The notes: generated by a model not told the origin, from the letters alone. A DNA stretch of 64,000 nucleotides from Chryseobacterium culicis (GCF_900108365.1 NZ_FNWQ01000002.1:248001-312000); one strand, 5' to 3'. Positions 25,835-35,802 are shown, numbered from the stretch's first letter. Translations and numbers: made by a program.

Positions 25835-26398
25835 ATGTTAAGGACGAATCATACATTTTTAAACTATCTTGATGAGCTTTATGGAAAGCAGAATATCGGT
25901 GATGATATTGCATTAAAATCTTTTTCTGCAGGAGATAAAATCTTGGTACAGGATCATCAGCTACCTCATGTCATGCTGATTAAAGATGGGATTGTTAAAT
26001 GCTTTTTCGTGGAAGAAAATGGGAAGGAATATATCGTAGAATTTTTGGGAAGTGGGGAAGTAATAGGGGAAGTGGAACTGATTAAGAATATAAACTGTCT
26101 GTGCAGTATTGAAGCGCTTACGGAAGTTAAGGTGTACGCAATTAAGATCCCTGCTTTTAAAGCTTTGATCAAAAATGATCTTGTATTGAATCATCTTCTT
26201 TTAGAATCATTTGCAGAAAGGGTGATCAATACTTCCAGCAGGGCTTCCTATCAACAGTTATATACGGTAGAACATACCTTAAAACAATTATTGCAAATGC
26301 AGTCAAAGCAGAATATCCGGATCTCGAAAGAAGACATGGCTGCCTATCTCGGAATTGCGGTGAGAAGCTTGAATAGAATTTTGAAGGATTTGAAATAA
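25835..26398 (+). CDS. Crp/Fnr-family transcriptional regulator
   Basis: A 187-residue regulator. cNMP-binding domain about residues 10-120 (FSAGDKILVQDHQLPHVMLIKDGIVKCFFVEENGKEYIVEFLGSGE, given here by its end motifs VMLIKDGIVK and FLGSGEVIGE) and C-terminal HTH ISKEDMAAYLGIAVRSLNRILKDLK. The frame is open to a TTG at 25820 inside the inverted repeat; the ATG at 25835 (MLRTNHTFLNYL) is preferred. The ligand is not predictable. It is the second Crp/Fnr gene of the window and is divergent from a HAD hydrolase gene. Confidence 0.84.
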   Translation: MLRTNHTFLNYLDELYGKQNIGDDIALKSFSAGDKILVQDHQLPHVMLIKDGIVKCFFVEENGKEYIVEFLGSGEVIGEVELIKNINCLCSIEALTEVKVYAIKIPAFKALIKNDLVLNHLLLESFAERVINTSSRASYQQLYTVEHTLKQLLQMQSKQNIRISKEDMAAYLGIAVRSLNRILKDLK

Positions 26399-26403
26399 TT
26401 TTG

Positions 26404-26650
26404 TTGGAAAATCGCAAAGTCACAAAGTTTTTGATCTATGTTTAAAATCTTTAAGGCGCAAGAACATTTCGACTTCGCCAAATGGGATATTTTTGGAAAG
26501 TTGTGCGTTATTATTTTTTCTTGCAGTTAAAGTTTAGATTCCTAACTTTGCTCGGAATGACAAACAGAGTTTTGAAATTTTATCGGAGATAAAATCTTTG
26601 CGACTTAAAAGTATTCCCTCTACTAATACTTGCGCCTTTGCGTTTTCCAA
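26404..26650. repeat. Long inverted repeat ends of an intergenic element
   Basis: The left end 26404-26427 (TTGGAAAATCGCAAAGTCAC, then AAAG) pairs with the right end 26629-26650 (CTTGCGCC, then TTTGCGTTTTCCAA), about 80 percent over 22 bp. The left end contains the period-8 unit CGCAAAGT CACAAAGT. The interior holds direct repeats of AAAATCTTT and a degenerate relative of the 4446-4461 arm at 26533-26562. It lies in a 536-bp region with no supported gene (26399-26934). Confidence 0.5.
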
Positions 26651-26899
26651 ACCTTACTTTTCGATTGAGATTGCTTCACCTTCGGTTCGCAATAACAGTG
26701 GTAGTGTGAAATTTTACCGAAGCCAAAATCCTTGCACTTTAAAAATATTCAAAGTTTAAATTCCCTTGCTTCTTTGTGATTTATTTAGGAAATATCAAAA
26801 CAAATATAAATATTGGTTTCATTTTAAGGGGCTGTTCTGTTATAATATGAAAATTTGTATAAAATAGCTGAAATAGATAGGGGTAATTTTAAAATTTAG

Positions 26900-26907
26900 T
26901 ATTTTTG
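26900..26907 (+). promoter_or_regulatory. -7 box (TATTTTTG) of the GNAT gene; decides its start
   Basis: A consensus box 12 bp before the possible TTG start at 26920 and 27 bp before the ATG at 26935, which gives a normal leader. Confidence 0.5.
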
Positions 26908-26934
26908 CACTAAGATAAATTGAATCCTATATTC

Positions 26935-27438
26935 ATGGAAACACTAAAGTTCAGAAATGCTGAATTAGAAGATTTAAATAAAATCGTTGCCATCTACAAC
27001 TCAACGATTGCCTCAAGAATGGTGACTGCGGACATGGAGGAAGTTTCTGTGGAAAGCAAGCTGCAATGGTTTGAAGAACATAACCCTCAAACAAGGCCTC
27101 TTTGGGTAGTTGAAAATGATCAGAATCAGATTATTGGCTGGGTAAGTTTCAGTTCATTCCATGAAAGGGCAGCCTATAACGGTACGGTAGAAGTAAGTAT
27201 TTACCTGGATGAAACCTGCAGAGGAAAAGGGTATGGGAAAACCATTCTTCAGTATTGTATTGATAATGCCGGGAAATTTGGAGTCAAAAATCTGGTAGCG
27301 CTTATCTTCCTTCATAATGAACCCAGTCTGAAACTGTTCAGGCACTTCGGATTTGAAGATTGGGGAAGTCTTCCTAATGTGGCGATTCTGGATGGCGTGG
27401 AAAGAAGCCTGAAAATTTTAGGAAAGAGAATAGATTAA
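26935..27438 (+). CDS. GNAT N-acetyltransferase, phosphinothricin acetyltransferase-like
   Basis: A 167-residue cytosolic acetyltransferase. The acetyl-CoA loop is CRGKGYGKTIL (motif A, Q/RxxGxG), preceded by GTVEVSIYLDETCRGKG and followed by NLVALIFLHNEPSLKLFRHFGFEDWG, the arrangement of the PAT/YncA group. YNSTIASRMVTADMEEVSVE is the typical N-terminal segment. The group acetylates phosphinothricin, methionine sulfoximine or related amino acids. It has its own promoter and shares a convergent terminator with the MATE gene. Confidence 0.88.
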   Translation: METLKFRNAELEDLNKIVAIYNSTIASRMVTADMEEVSVESKLQWFEEHNPQTRPLWVVENDQNQIIGWVSFSSFHERAAYNGTVEVSIYLDETCRGKGYGKTILQYCIDNAGKFGVKNLVALIFLHNEPSLKLFRHFGFEDWGSLPNVAILDGVERSLKILGKRID

Positions 27439-27472
27439 GTAAAAACGTAAATGTAAAAGTATCATTAAATAA

Positions 27473-27506
27473 AAAATAGCTGCATCAAATGTGATACAGC
27501 TATTTT
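27473..27506. terminator. Bidirectional terminator, GNAT / MATE
   Basis: A 10-bp outer stem (AAAATAGCTG / CAGCTATTTT) and a 4-bp inner stem separated by one mismatch, with a T run on each strand. Confidence 0.8.
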
Positions 27507-27510
27507 GTTT

Positions 27511-28872
27511 TTATGGATTCTGCTTAATTCTTTTCGCAGACATATTCAGGAATCGTTTTACCAGGAAAACGGCTGAGACCGTTAATCCCAATCCGAGTGC
27601 AATCCACATTCCGAATGCTCCCATTTCTAAAGTAACACAGAAGAAATAGCCCAAAGGAATAGTGATCACCCAGTAAGCGATAAAGGTATAAATAGACGGG
27701 ATTTTCACATCCTGTAACCCTCTCAGCATTCCTAAAGCTGTCACCTGAATTCCGTCAGAAAGCTGGAATAGAGCTGCAATAATCATTAATTTGGCAGCAA
27801 GTGCAATCACTTCAACTTCTTCTTTCTTTGTGAAGAAAGTAGGCAAAATATTTCTTCCCAGGATAAATACCAATCCGCAGATGCACATGAAGATAAAGGC
27901 AATCTTAAGATTGTTGATTCCCACTTTTCTGAGCTCAACAAAATTCTGCTCGCCCAATTTTCTTCCGATCATTACCGTAGAGGCAACACTGAACCCGACA
28001 CATAAGTTAAAGGTGAAGGAAGCCATACTTAAAGCGATCTGGTGAGAGGCAATATCATGAGCCGAGATCAGTCCGCAGATAAATGCGGCTCCTGCAAAAG
28101 CTGTTACTTCAAAAAACATCTGCAAAGCTGTTGGAAGTCCCAGTTTTACCATTTTATCAAACATTTTCTTTGAAAAAACCTGTATTTTTAAAGAAAAATC
28201 TTTAATGTAACGTCTCGTTCTTTTTTCTTTTAACAAGACAAAATAAAGGAAAACAACCATAAAGATTCTGGAAATCAGGGTAGCCAGAGCAGATCCCTTA
28301 ACCCCCATCGGAGGTATTCCCCAAAGCCCTTTGATAAAGACATAGTTTAAGACAATATTGATGATATTGGCAATAATAGTTGCTTTGGTAACTCCAATTG
28401 TATATGATAACCCTTCAGAAACCTCACGAAGCGTCTGAAATGCCATAAACGGAATCATACTGACCACCATTATGCTCAGAAAACTTACTGTATCAGGAAT
28501 GATTTTAGCTGGCTGGCCGGAGTGATAGAGTAGCGGCATCCCCAAAAGGAGAATGACCATCAGAATAATCCCTACAGACATATTGATGATAAAGCCATGG
28601 CTGAATACCGAATTGATTGTAGCGTGATCCTCTCTGGAGTGCGCTTCTGAAACCAATGGCGGGATCGCAAATGAAAACCCCAGCGCTAATACAAATATGG
28701 AAAAAAACACCGCATTTCCCAATGAAACGGATGCCAACGCATCAGCACCCAATAGTTTTCCGACAATAATATTATCGAATAAGTTGACCGAAACCTGCCC
28801 CACCTGGGTCAGCATCACAGGCAGAGCCAAAGTCAGGCATTCTTTCGTATAGTTTTTGTTTAAAAAGTTCAT
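27511..28872 (-). CDS. MATE-family multidrug/Na+ or H+ antiporter (NorM-like)
   Basis: A 453-residue inner-membrane protein with about 12 helices in two homologous halves. Typical MATE features: LALPVMLTQVGQVSVNLFDNIIVGKLLGADALASVSLG in the first helices, GEGLSY-like turn (EVSEGLSYTIG), and GLPTALQMFFEVTAFAGAAFICG at the start of the second half. It probably exports cationic drugs or metabolites. Hydropathy and length are normal. It appears monocistronic. Confidence 0.92.
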   Translation of the reverse strand: MNFLNKNYTKECLTLALPVMLTQVGQVSVNLFDNIIVGKLLGADALASVSLGNAVFFSIFVLALGFSFAIPPLVSEAHSREDHATINSVFSHGFIINMSVGIILMVILLLGMPLLYHSGQPAKIIPDTVSFLSIMVVSMIPFMAFQTLREVSEGLSYTIGVTKATIIANIINIVLNYVFIKGLWGIPPMGVKGSALATLISRIFMVVFLYFVLLKEKRTRRYIKDFSLKIQVFSKKMFDKMVKLGLPTALQMFFEVTAFAGAAFICGLISAHDIASHQIALSMASFTFNLCVGFSVASTVMIGRKLGEQNFVELRKVGINNLKIAFIFMCICGLVFILGRNILPTFFTKKEEVEVIALAAKLMIIAALFQLSDGIQVTALGMLRGLQDVKIPSIYTFIAYWVITIPLGYFFCVTLEMGAFGMWIALGLGLTVSAVFLVKRFLNMSAKRIKQNP

Positions 28873-28912
28873 AATATTTTAAGATTCATATAGTTTATTA
28901 TTCAAACAGGGC

Positions 28913-28948
28913 AAAAAAAAATTTGCAGTGGTAACACTGCAAATTTTT
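28913..28948 (-). terminator. Terminator of the sigma-54 activator-like gene
   Basis: A perfect 14-bp stem (AAAAATTTGCAGTG / CACTGCAAATTTTT, GTAA loop) with a T run on the minus strand. Confidence 0.85.
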
Positions 28949-28971
28949 ATAATATCGTAAATAATAGCTTA

Positions 28972-30156
28972 TTATTTCCTTACAAAACTTGCAACGTCAC
29001 CTTCAGAAACAGTGTTTCCACCAAGAATAATCAATCTCTCAACAACATTTCTTAATTCTCTGATATTTCCAGTCCATGAAAGCGATTTTAAAGCATCAAT
29101 AGCTTTATCGTCAAACTTTTTCACCGCTGTACCATGCTCATCGGCAATCATACCAGAAAAATGCTCCACCAATAATTTGATGTCTTCTTTTCTTTCATCC
29201 AATGGCGGAACATAGATTTCAATTACAGAAAGTCTGTGATAAAGGTCTTCTCTGAATTTGCCTTCTTCAATTTCTTTCTGCATATTTTTGTTGGTAGCGG
29301 CAATCACTCTTACGTCTACCTTAATTTCTTTATCGCTGCCTACAGGAGAAACTTTGCTTTCCTGAAGTGCTCTCAATACTTTAGCCTGAGCAATAAGGCT
29401 CATATCTCCAATCTCATCAAGGAAGATAGTACCACCGTTAGCCTGCTCAAATTTTCCCTGCTTATCTTTAATAGCACCGGTAAAAGATCCTTTTACGTGC
29501 CCGAAAAGTTCAGATTCAATAAGTTCAGATGGAATGGCGGCACAGTTTACCTCAATCATAGGTCCTCTTGCACGTTCGCTTTGATTATGGATCGCATGTG
29601 CTACCAGTTCTTTTCCGGCACCGTTAGGACCTGTAATAAGAACTCTGGCATCTGAAGCTGCTACCTTTTCGATCATATCCTGAATCTTTTGAAGCGCAGG
29701 AGAATCACCAATCATCTGGTATTTTTTGCTTACTTTTTTCTTTAAAGTTTTATTTTCGGTCTGAAGATTTTTGTTTTCTTTCTTCAGGGTTTCCTTAGCC
29801 AGTGCGTTTTTCACGCTTGTGATCAATCTGTTGATATCAATGGGCTTGGAAATAAAATCGTATGCACCTTCTTTCAGACAGGAAACCGCAGAATCAATGT
29901 CTGCGTGGCCTGATATCATAATAAAAGTAGTTTCTGGTTTTAGTGCGAGACTCTGCTTCAAAAGTTCGGTTCCTGAAACTTTAGGCATCTTGATATCGGA
30001 AATCACCAATGCGAAATCTTCTTTTTCTACCTGTTTATAACCTTCAAGGCCGTCTTCGGCAATAACAAATTCATAATCGGTGAGTTCATCCGAAAGAATA
30101 CTGTGAAGTACTCCCGAGATTGCTTTTTCGTCTTCTACTATAAGGATTTTTTGCAT
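28972..30156 (-). CDS. NtrC-type sigma-54 response regulator lacking the Fis HTH
   Basis: A 394-residue protein. The receiver domain (residues 1-120) has the phospho-acceptor D54 (LVISDIKMPK) and K104-like lysine (FISKPID). A coiled linker (about 118-145) leads to the AAA+ domain: Walker A GPNGAGKE (one residue off the usual GESGTGKE), the sigma-54 loop G223-SFTGA228 (GAFTGA variant with Ser), and Walker B GTIFLDEIGDM. The protein ends at GDVASFVRK right after the AAA+ lid, with no C-terminal Fis-type HTH. Such forms act from solution or through a partner. It is followed by a strong terminator; the cognate kinase is not adjacent. Confidence 0.9.
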   Translation of the reverse strand: MQKILIVEDEKAISGVLHSILSDELTDYEFVIAEDGLEGYKQVEKEDFALVISDIKMPKVSGTELLKQSLALKPETTFIMISGHADIDSAVSCLKEGAYDFISKPIDINRLITSVKNALAKETLKKENKNLQTENKTLKKKVSKKYQMIGDSPALQKIQDMIEKVAASDARVLITGPNGAGKELVAHAIHNQSERARGPMIEVNCAAIPSELIESELFGHVKGSFTGAIKDKQGKFEQANGGTIFLDEIGDMSLIAQAKVLRALQESKVSPVGSDKEIKVDVRVIAATNKNMQKEIEEGKFREDLYHRLSVIEIYVPPLDERKEDIKLLVEHFSGMIADEHGTAVKKFDDKAIDALKSLSWTGNIRELRNVVERLIILGGNTVSEGDVASFVRK

Positions 30157-30161
30157 AGTTG

Positions 30162-30169
30162 CAAATTTA
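30162..30169 (-). promoter_or_regulatory. -7 box (TAAATTTG) near the NtrC-like gene
   Basis: A consensus box that ends only five bases before the ATG at 30156. Either the transcript is nearly leaderless or the true promoter is a weaker box further upstream. Confidence 0.3.
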
Positions 30170-30211
30170 AATTTTTTGTTTCAATTATTAGCAAAAACTA
30201 TACCTAAATAT

Positions 30212-30871
30212 CTATTTTGAATAGTCTCTTCTGCCAAAAATGGCCGAACCCACGCGTACAGAATTTGCACCGCACTCAATGGCTAGAGGAAAATCATCAC
30301 TCATTCCCATTGATAAGGTATGTATTGTTTTTAATTGATTTAATTCATCAAAAAGCCTCTTAAGAATTAAAAATTCATTTCTAACCTGTTGCTCATCATC
30401 CGTGAAAGTGGCCATTCCCATTAATCCGGTAATTTCTACATGAGGAAATTTACCTTCAATATATTGCTGAAAAAGATCTCTGGCTTCAGAGATTTCAAGA
30501 CCGAACTTTGTTTCTTCAGCGGCAATTTTCACCTGCAGAAGAACTTTTATCGTTCTGTCGTTTTTTCCTGCTTCTTTGTTAATTTCTGCCAACAATTTTT
30601 CAGAATCCACACTTTGAATGGTATTGATAAAAGGAGCAATGTATTTTACTTTATTGGTTTGTAAATGCCCAATAAGATGCCACTGGATATCCTGAGGAAG
30701 AAGAGGGGCTTTTTCCATCAGTTCCTGCACCTTATTTTCTCCAAAAATTTTCTGTCCGAGATCATACACTTCCTGAACTGCCGAAACGGGATGTGTTTTT
30801 GAAACAGCAACCAGCTGAACATGAGATGGCAGCTGGTCTTTTATAATTTTATAGTTTTCTTTTATGCTCAT
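30212..30871 (-). CDS. PLP homeostasis protein, YggS/PROSC family
   Basis: A 219-residue cytosolic TIM-barrel protein. VQLVAVSKTHPVSAV holds the PLP lysine; GENKVQELMEKA, WHLIGHLQTNKVKYI, LLQVKIAAEETKFG and LSMGMSDDFPLAIECGANSVRVGSAIFG are the family signatures. It buffers PLP and affects amino-acid metabolism; it has no known enzymatic turnover. It lies upstream of the NtrC-like gene on the same strand but with a separate promoter region. Confidence 0.95.
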   Translation of the reverse strand: MSIKENYKIIKDQLPSHVQLVAVSKTHPVSAVQEVYDLGQKIFGENKVQELMEKAPLLPQDIQWHLIGHLQTNKVKYIAPFINTIQSVDSEKLLAEINKEAGKNDRTIKVLLQVKIAAEETKFGLEISEARDLFQQYIEGKFPHVEITGLMGMATFTDDEQQVRNEFLILKRLFDELNQLKTIHTLSMGMSDDFPLAIECGANSVRVGSAIFGRRDYSK

Positions 30872-30946
30872 AGATGCAAATTTCCGAAATTTCCCTGACA
30901 GTTGCCAGTTATGAATACATTTTTACTCAGTACTCCTCAGAGCACA

Positions 30947-31813
30947 TTAATTCAGTACTTCATTGATCTTAGGATATTGGGAGATTTTTCTGAAGACAAA
31001 TTTATTGCTCTTCTGCAGCTTTTCAATAAAAAGATCAAGCTCGTTGATAGAATCTGCATCTCTCAGATATTGATCATGAGTAAGGAACACGAGGTGTCTT
31101 GAGGTTTTTTCAAGATCATTCAGGAAAATACTGTCTACTTTCTTGATCATCGCCTCATGGCTTCCTTTCAGAGTCATTTTTTGGGATGGCCTCCATTCAA
31201 GATCCCAGCCAATCACTTTGTAGCCGGCTTTTTTAAGACCGTCTGCCGCTGCGGTAGAGCTTTTAATATCCGTTACATTAATATTATTGAGTCTCCAGAT
31301 ATTTCTTCCCGGAGTTCTGGCGATTTTGTCAAAAAGCTTCAGGCTGTCTTTGGCAATATCAAAATCGTGAACCACAGCGTCTGCATTTTTATAAAAATCG
31401 GTGTATTTATTATGGGCATGAGTAAAACTGTGGTTGGCCAATTCAATAAGAGGATTTTGCTTCAAAAGCAGAAGGTCATCTTTCTGTCTTTTGCTTCCAT
31501 AAGCATGCTTTCCAACTAAAAAGGCCGTTGCACAAACGTTTCTTTTGTCCAGAATTTTTAAAAGATTTTCGGTTCCCTGGTTGGGACCGTCATCGAAAGT
31601 AAGGTAGATCACTCTTTTATCCGGGTCTACGTTTTCATCGTCCATATCATGGGGGACTATTTCTGCGGAAGGATGTTCTTGCGAATTGACGACGGGGTCA
31701 CTCACTTCACTCTTGAAATTACAGCTGTTCAATAAAACCGAAGATGCACTCACCAATGCAAACATCCCGAGAAAAGTCATATTTTTTGACTTTCCCGCAA
31801 AAATTTTTCTCAT
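30947..31813 (-). CDS. NodB-domain polysaccharide deacetylase lipoprotein
   Basis: A 288-residue protein. The N-terminus (MTFLGMFALVSASSVLLNSC) is a lipoprotein signal with a LNSC lipobox, starting from the ATG at 31813 or an internal ATG 11 codons later. NodB motif 1 is T72-FDDGP with the metal/base aspartates D74-D75; motif 2 is H128-SFTH132. Segments RTPGRNIWRLNN (motif 3) and the late HDQY (motif 5) are also present. It probably deacetylates an envelope or extracellular polysaccharide, anchored in the outer or inner membrane. Confidence 0.87.
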   Translation of the reverse strand: MRKIFAGKSKNMTFLGMFALVSASSVLLNSCNFKSEVSDPVVNSQEHPSAEIVPHDMDDENVDPDKRVIYLTFDDGPNQGTENLLKILDKRNVCATAFLVGKHAYGSKRQKDDLLLLKQNPLIELANHSFTHAHNKYTDFYKNADAVVHDFDIAKDSLKLFDKIARTPGRNIWRLNNINVTDIKSSTAAADGLKKAGYKVIGWDLEWRPSQKMTLKGSHEAMIKKVDSIFLNDLEKTSRHLVFLTHDQYLRDADSINELDLFIEKLQKSNKFVFRKISQYPKINEVLN

Positions 31814-32096
31814 AAAGATAATGGAATTTTAAATTGTTAAAAATCGTTAAAAATAACAGGTGAAAATTAACAAATTATATGCCATGCTGTGCAGCATTTT
31901 TTGTTTTTAAGGTTATTTTAAGAACTTTATAATAAAGGTTATTTCCATTAACGGTTGAATTGTAAATTTATGATTTAGTTTTGTTTGTGTTTTAACATTT
32001 ATAACTGTCAAAACGATAGTTTTTCTCTATATTTTTTGAAATTTCAATATTCTTCATTTGGCGGGGAATTATTTTTATTTTAACAAAAGCTGAAGA
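31814..32096. other. AT-rich intergenic region without a gene
   Basis: It holds the NodB promoter. A weak 5-bp hairpin (31884-31897, ATGCT/AGCAT) followed by T on the plus strand has no gene upstream on that strand and is not called. Confidence 0.4.
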
Positions 32097-32825
32097 TTAT
32101 TCTACCATACTTTTTAAGTACAAAGAATTATTAATGGCAGCAGTTCCCCAGGTATTATTGAAAAATATAAAAGAGGTTTGTGGGAGTTTTTTGATTTTCT
32201 CAGCAAGATTTTGGATAACCTCTTTGCTGTATTCTGATTTGTAGAGGACAGGTTTTCCGTGGAGTCTGTAATAAAAAACTTCGGGATGATTGATGATAAA
32301 ATCCTCTGGAAGATCACCGGGAAAACTTACACCGGAGAAGACGATATTCTGCTTTTGTAAAAGATCAAACAGCTCTTTCTGCCACCAGGATCTGTTTCTG
32401 AATTCGATGACATTCAGAAAACGCCGGTCAATATTATGAGTAATCCGATCAATATTTTCCGGAGTATTTTTAAAAGAAGGAGGGAGCTGGTAAAGAAAAC
32501 CGGATAATTTGTCTTTCAGATGGCTTTGGATATGACTGCAGAATAACTCTACCTCCTCTTTGCAATCTTCGAGGCGGCTCTGATGCGTGATGGATTTTGG
32601 AATCTTAATAAAAAATCTGAAATCATCAGGAGTTTCCCCGTGCCATTTCAAAAGTGTTTTGGGAGTTGGCTTCCTGTAAAAAGTTGAATTGATTTCTACC
32701 GCATTGAATGTTTTGGAATATAAAGAAAGAAAATCTTTACTCTTGGCATCTTCGGGATATAAAGACCCTTTCCAGTCGTTATTATAAAATCCTGAGCAGC
32801 CTATGTAAAGATTTTCTTTTTTCAT
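32097..32825 (-). CDS. DUF72 (YecE-like) TIM-barrel protein
   Basis: A 242-residue cytosolic protein. Family marks: YIGCSGFYNNDWKGSLYP at the start, AVEINSTFYRKPTP, FFIKIPKSITHQ, FLYQLPPSFK, IEFRNRSWW and FYYRLHGKP. YecE/DUF72 proteins have a conserved acidic-aromatic barrel pocket and no established activity. Its start is five bases downstream of the copA stop, so it is probably cotranscribed with the copper ATPase, though a functional link is not known. Confidence 0.9.
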   Translation of the reverse strand: MKKENLYIGCSGFYNNDWKGSLYPEDAKSKDFLSLYSKTFNAVEINSTFYRKPTPKTLLKWHGETPDDFRFFIKIPKSITHQSRLEDCKEEVELFCSHIQSHLKDKLSGFLYQLPPSFKNTPENIDRITHNIDRRFLNVIEFRNRSWWQKELFDLLQKQNIVFSGVSFPGDLPEDFIINHPEVFYYRLHGKPVLYKSEYSKEVIQNLAEKIKKLPQTSFIFFNNTWGTAAINNSLYLKSMVE

Positions 32826-32830
32826 GATAA

Positions 32831-35698
32831 TTATTTTATATCCAGATCTACGGAATTTAGTCTCAACGAATTCAGAATCACAGAAAGGGAGCTGAAGCTC
32901 ATGGCGGCAGCTGCAATCATGGGTGATAATAGAATTCCAAAAAAGGGATACAATAATCCTGCCGCAACGGGAACTCCCAGAACATTATAGACAAATGCGA
33001 AAAAAAGGTTTTCTTTAATGTTTCTGAGCAGTTTTTCGCTGAGAAGCTTTGCTTTGGCAACCCCCAGAATATCGCCTTTCAGTAACGTTATTTCTGCACT
33101 TTCAATGGCAACATCTGTTCCGGTTCCCATAGCAATGCCCACATCAGACTGGGCAAGGGCAGGAGAGTCATTGATGCCGTCGCCGGTCATCGCTACGATT
33201 TTACCTTGTTGCTGTAGTCTTTTTACTTCATTTAGCTTATCTTCGGGAAGACAGTTGGCTTTGAAATGTGTGATGCCTAATTCATCAGCAACAGCCTTTG
33301 CAGTATGCTCATTATCACCCGTCATCATGATGACATCTATTCCCTCGCTCATTAACTGTTTTACTGCTTTTTTAGAGCTTTCTTTAATTCTATCGGTAAA
33401 ACTTATGAATCCCAGCACCTGCTGATCCTGTGCGATGTACGAAATAGTGTGCGCTTTTGACTGTATTTCTACTGCTTTCTTCTTTACATTTTCAGGAATT
33501 GTAATGTGATGTGAGGTCAGAAGACTTTCGTTGCCAAGATAAGCTGTTTTTCCATTGATATTTCCTTTCACTCCTTTTCCTGAGATATTTTCAAACTGAT
33601 CTACTTTTTCGGCAGCTATATTCTCTTCTTTTGCTCTTTTTATAACGGCGTTGGAAAGTGGGTGTTCGGAGTTTTGATTTAAAGAAAAAGCGAGTTTTAA
33701 AATCTGATTTTGCTCTGCGTTTATTGTTTCGATATATTCCACAGAGGGTTTTCCTTCCGTTAAAGTTCCGGTTTTATCCGTAATCAGAACATTTACTTTA
33801 TTCATTTGCTCCAGGGCTTCTGCGTTTTTAATCAGGATTCCGTTTTTGGCGCCTTTCCCGATTCCGACCATTAAAGACATGGGAGTTGCCAGGCCGAGCG
33901 CACAGGGACATGCTACAATCAGAACTGCCACAGCATTTACAAAAGCAAATAAACTTCTTTTTCCTTCCGGTCCGAAAAACTGCCACAGCATAAAAGTGAG
34001 AACAGCAATAAGGATTACTACAGGCACGAATACTTTTGAAACCTTGTCGGTAAGCTTCTGGATAGGTGCTTTGCTTCTGCTGGCCTCGTTCACCATCTTA
34101 ATAATTTGTGAAAGAAGTGTTTCATCGCCTACTTTTTCAGCCTTCATAATGAACACCTGATTGCCGTTGATGGTCCCGGAAGATACTTTATCATCCACGC
34201 CTTTTTCAACGGGAACGGGCTCTCCCGTTATCATGCTTTCATCTACAATTGAATTTCCTTCTATTATTTTTCCGTCTACCGGAATTTTTTCACCTGGTTT
34301 TACTTTTAACAAATCTCCTATTTTTACCTGAGAAAGCAGTACTTTCTTTTCTTCACCGTTTACCATAAGGTTGGCTTCATCCGGAGAAAGATTCATAAGT
34401 TCTTTGATGGCATTTCCTGTTTTTTTATGAGCTGCAGCTTCCATCAGCTGGCCTAAAATAACAAGGGTTAAAATCACACAGACCGCTTCAAAATATAGTG
34501 GAATTTCATGATTGTGACCACGAATTTCATGCGGAATAATATCCGGGAAAATCAAAGCTACAATACTGAATATAAATGCTGCGGCTACACCCAAAGCAAT
34601 AAGGCTGAACATATTCAGATTCCAGGTTTTGAAAGAAACCCATCCTCTTTTTAACAGAAACCACCCGGAATAAAATAGGACTGGAAGTGTTAAAGCAAGC
34701 TCAATAAATCCCTGAACCTGATGTGAGAAAGGGAAATTGATGAACATTCCACCCATTGAAAGAATGAAAACCGGAATAGTAAAGGCTAATGAAGTAATGA
34801 ACTTTCTTCTCAATATGTTGTAGGTTTCATCTTCCTCATCATCTCCGCTATCTGGCATTCTGACAAGATCCATTCCGCAGATCGGACAGTCTCCCGGTTC
34901 ATCACGAATAATTTCCGGATGCATCGGGCAAGTGTATTTTGCGGTTTTCTTTTCGGGATATTTTACAAGATCCATCCCGCAGACAGGGCATCCTACATTG
35001 GAATCATAGGTTTTGTCACCTTCGCAATACATAGGGCAGTAATATCTGCCTGCCATTTCATCAGTCACTTTAGGAGCTTCATGATTATGACCGTGGTGGT
35101 GATCATGACGGCTGTGATCATGGGAATGAGAGTGTTGGTGCTGTGAAGTAGCTTTTTGTGCAAGTTCTTCAGTAATTGGTTCTAAATCCATATGACAAAC
35201 CGGACATTCTCCTTTTTCATCATACACTTTATCACCCTCGCAAAACATTGGGCAATAATACTTTCCAACGCTATCTTTAAAGTTTTCCGGAAGATTGTTT
35301 GCTGAATAGGCGGGTTTGTGATTAGGATCTTTGGCTAGTTTTTCTTCAACAGGAACCAGATACATTTTGCAGACAGGACATCTTTCCCCCTGTTTGAAAT
35401 ATACTTTGTCTCCCTCGCATTCCATGGGGCAATAGTATACTGAAGACGGAGATACGCGGTCCTGAGGTTTTACAAAGGCAGTCTCAGGAGTGTTGGGATC
35501 TTCAAGTCTGTAATTTCCTACTGCGGCCAAAGCCTTATTTAAATCTGAAAGCTGTATTTCATGATCAGAAGTGATGGTTGCTGTATTGTTTTCCAGATTT
35601 ACATCGGCATTTACCCCTTCCATACTGTTCAGTTGGTTGGATATCTTTTTCTGGCAGCCGGAACAGGTCATTCCGAGTATTTTATACTGTCGTTCCAT
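32831..35698 (-). CDS. copA: Copper-translocating P1B-type ATPase with four heavy-metal-binding modules
   Basis: A 955-residue inner-membrane ATPase that exports Cu(I). An N-terminal HMA domain carries GMTCSGC. Four HMBD/YHS-like modules follow (about residues 88-118, 146-176, 217-247 and 254-284), each with YxCPM...CPVCxMxL or CPICGMDL, and a histidine-rich stretch ([20 protein letters not shown]) lies between the second and third. The transport core starts at about 295; C597-P-C599 is the transmembrane metal site, D641 (DKTGT) is phosphorylated, and TGEP and GDGIND are present. At least two extra HMBD modules make it longer than typical CopA. The neighbouring HMA-AraC gene is a likely regulator. 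Confidence 0.95.
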   Translation of the reverse strand: MERQYKILGMTCSGCQKKISNQLNSMEGVNADVNLENNTATITSDHEIQLSDLNKALAAVGNYRLEDPNTPETAFVKPQDRVSPSSVYYCPMECEGDKVYFKQGERCPVCKMYLVPVEEKLAKDPNHKPAYSANNLPENFKDSVGKYYCPMFCEGDKVYDEKGECPVCHMDLEPITEELAQKATSQHQHSHSHDHSRHDHHHGHNHEAPKVTDEMAGRYYCPMYCEGDKTYDSNVGCPVCGMDLVKYPEKKTAKYTCPMHPEIIRDEPGDCPICGMDLVRMPDSGDDEEDETYNILRRKFITSLAFTIPVFILSMGGMFINFPFSHQVQGFIELALTLPVLFYSGWFLLKRGWVSFKTWNLNMFSLIALGVAAAFIFSIVALIFPDIIPHEIRGHNHEIPLYFEAVCVILTLVILGQLMEAAAHKKTGNAIKELMNLSPDEANLMVNGEEKKVLLSQVKIGDLLKVKPGEKIPVDGKIIEGNSIVDESMITGEPVPVEKGVDDKVSSGTINGNQVFIMKAEKVGDETLLSQIIKMVNEASRSKAPIQKLTDKVSKVFVPVVILIAVLTFMLWQFFGPEGKRSLFAFVNAVAVLIVACPCALGLATPMSLMVGIGKGAKNGILIKNAEALEQMNKVNVLITDKTGTLTEGKPSVEYIETINAEQNQILKLAFSLNQNSEHPLSNAVIKRAKEENIAAEKVDQFENISGKGVKGNINGKTAYLGNESLLTSHHITIPENVKKKAVEIQSKAHTISYIAQDQQVLGFISFTDRIKESSKKAVKQLMSEGIDVIMMTGDNEHTAKAVADELGITHFKANCLPEDKLNEVKRLQQQGKIVAMTGDGINDSPALAQSDVGIAMGTGTDVAIESAEITLLKGDILGVAKAKLLSEKLLRNIKENLFFAFVYNVLGVPVAAGLLYPFFGILLSPMIAAAAMSFSSLSVILNSLRLNSVDLDIK

Positions 35699-35802
35699 GA
35701 TTTTAAATTTATACTACAAATTTCCAAAATGGAAAAATAAGGTTGTTATAAATTTAAGGATAATAGTTATAAAATTAGGCTAGTGTGAGTTTTAGGGTTG
35801 GA

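Noticed and set aside
31884-31897. 5-bp hairpin followed by T on the plus strand
   Set aside because: Stem too short and no plus-strand gene ends before it.
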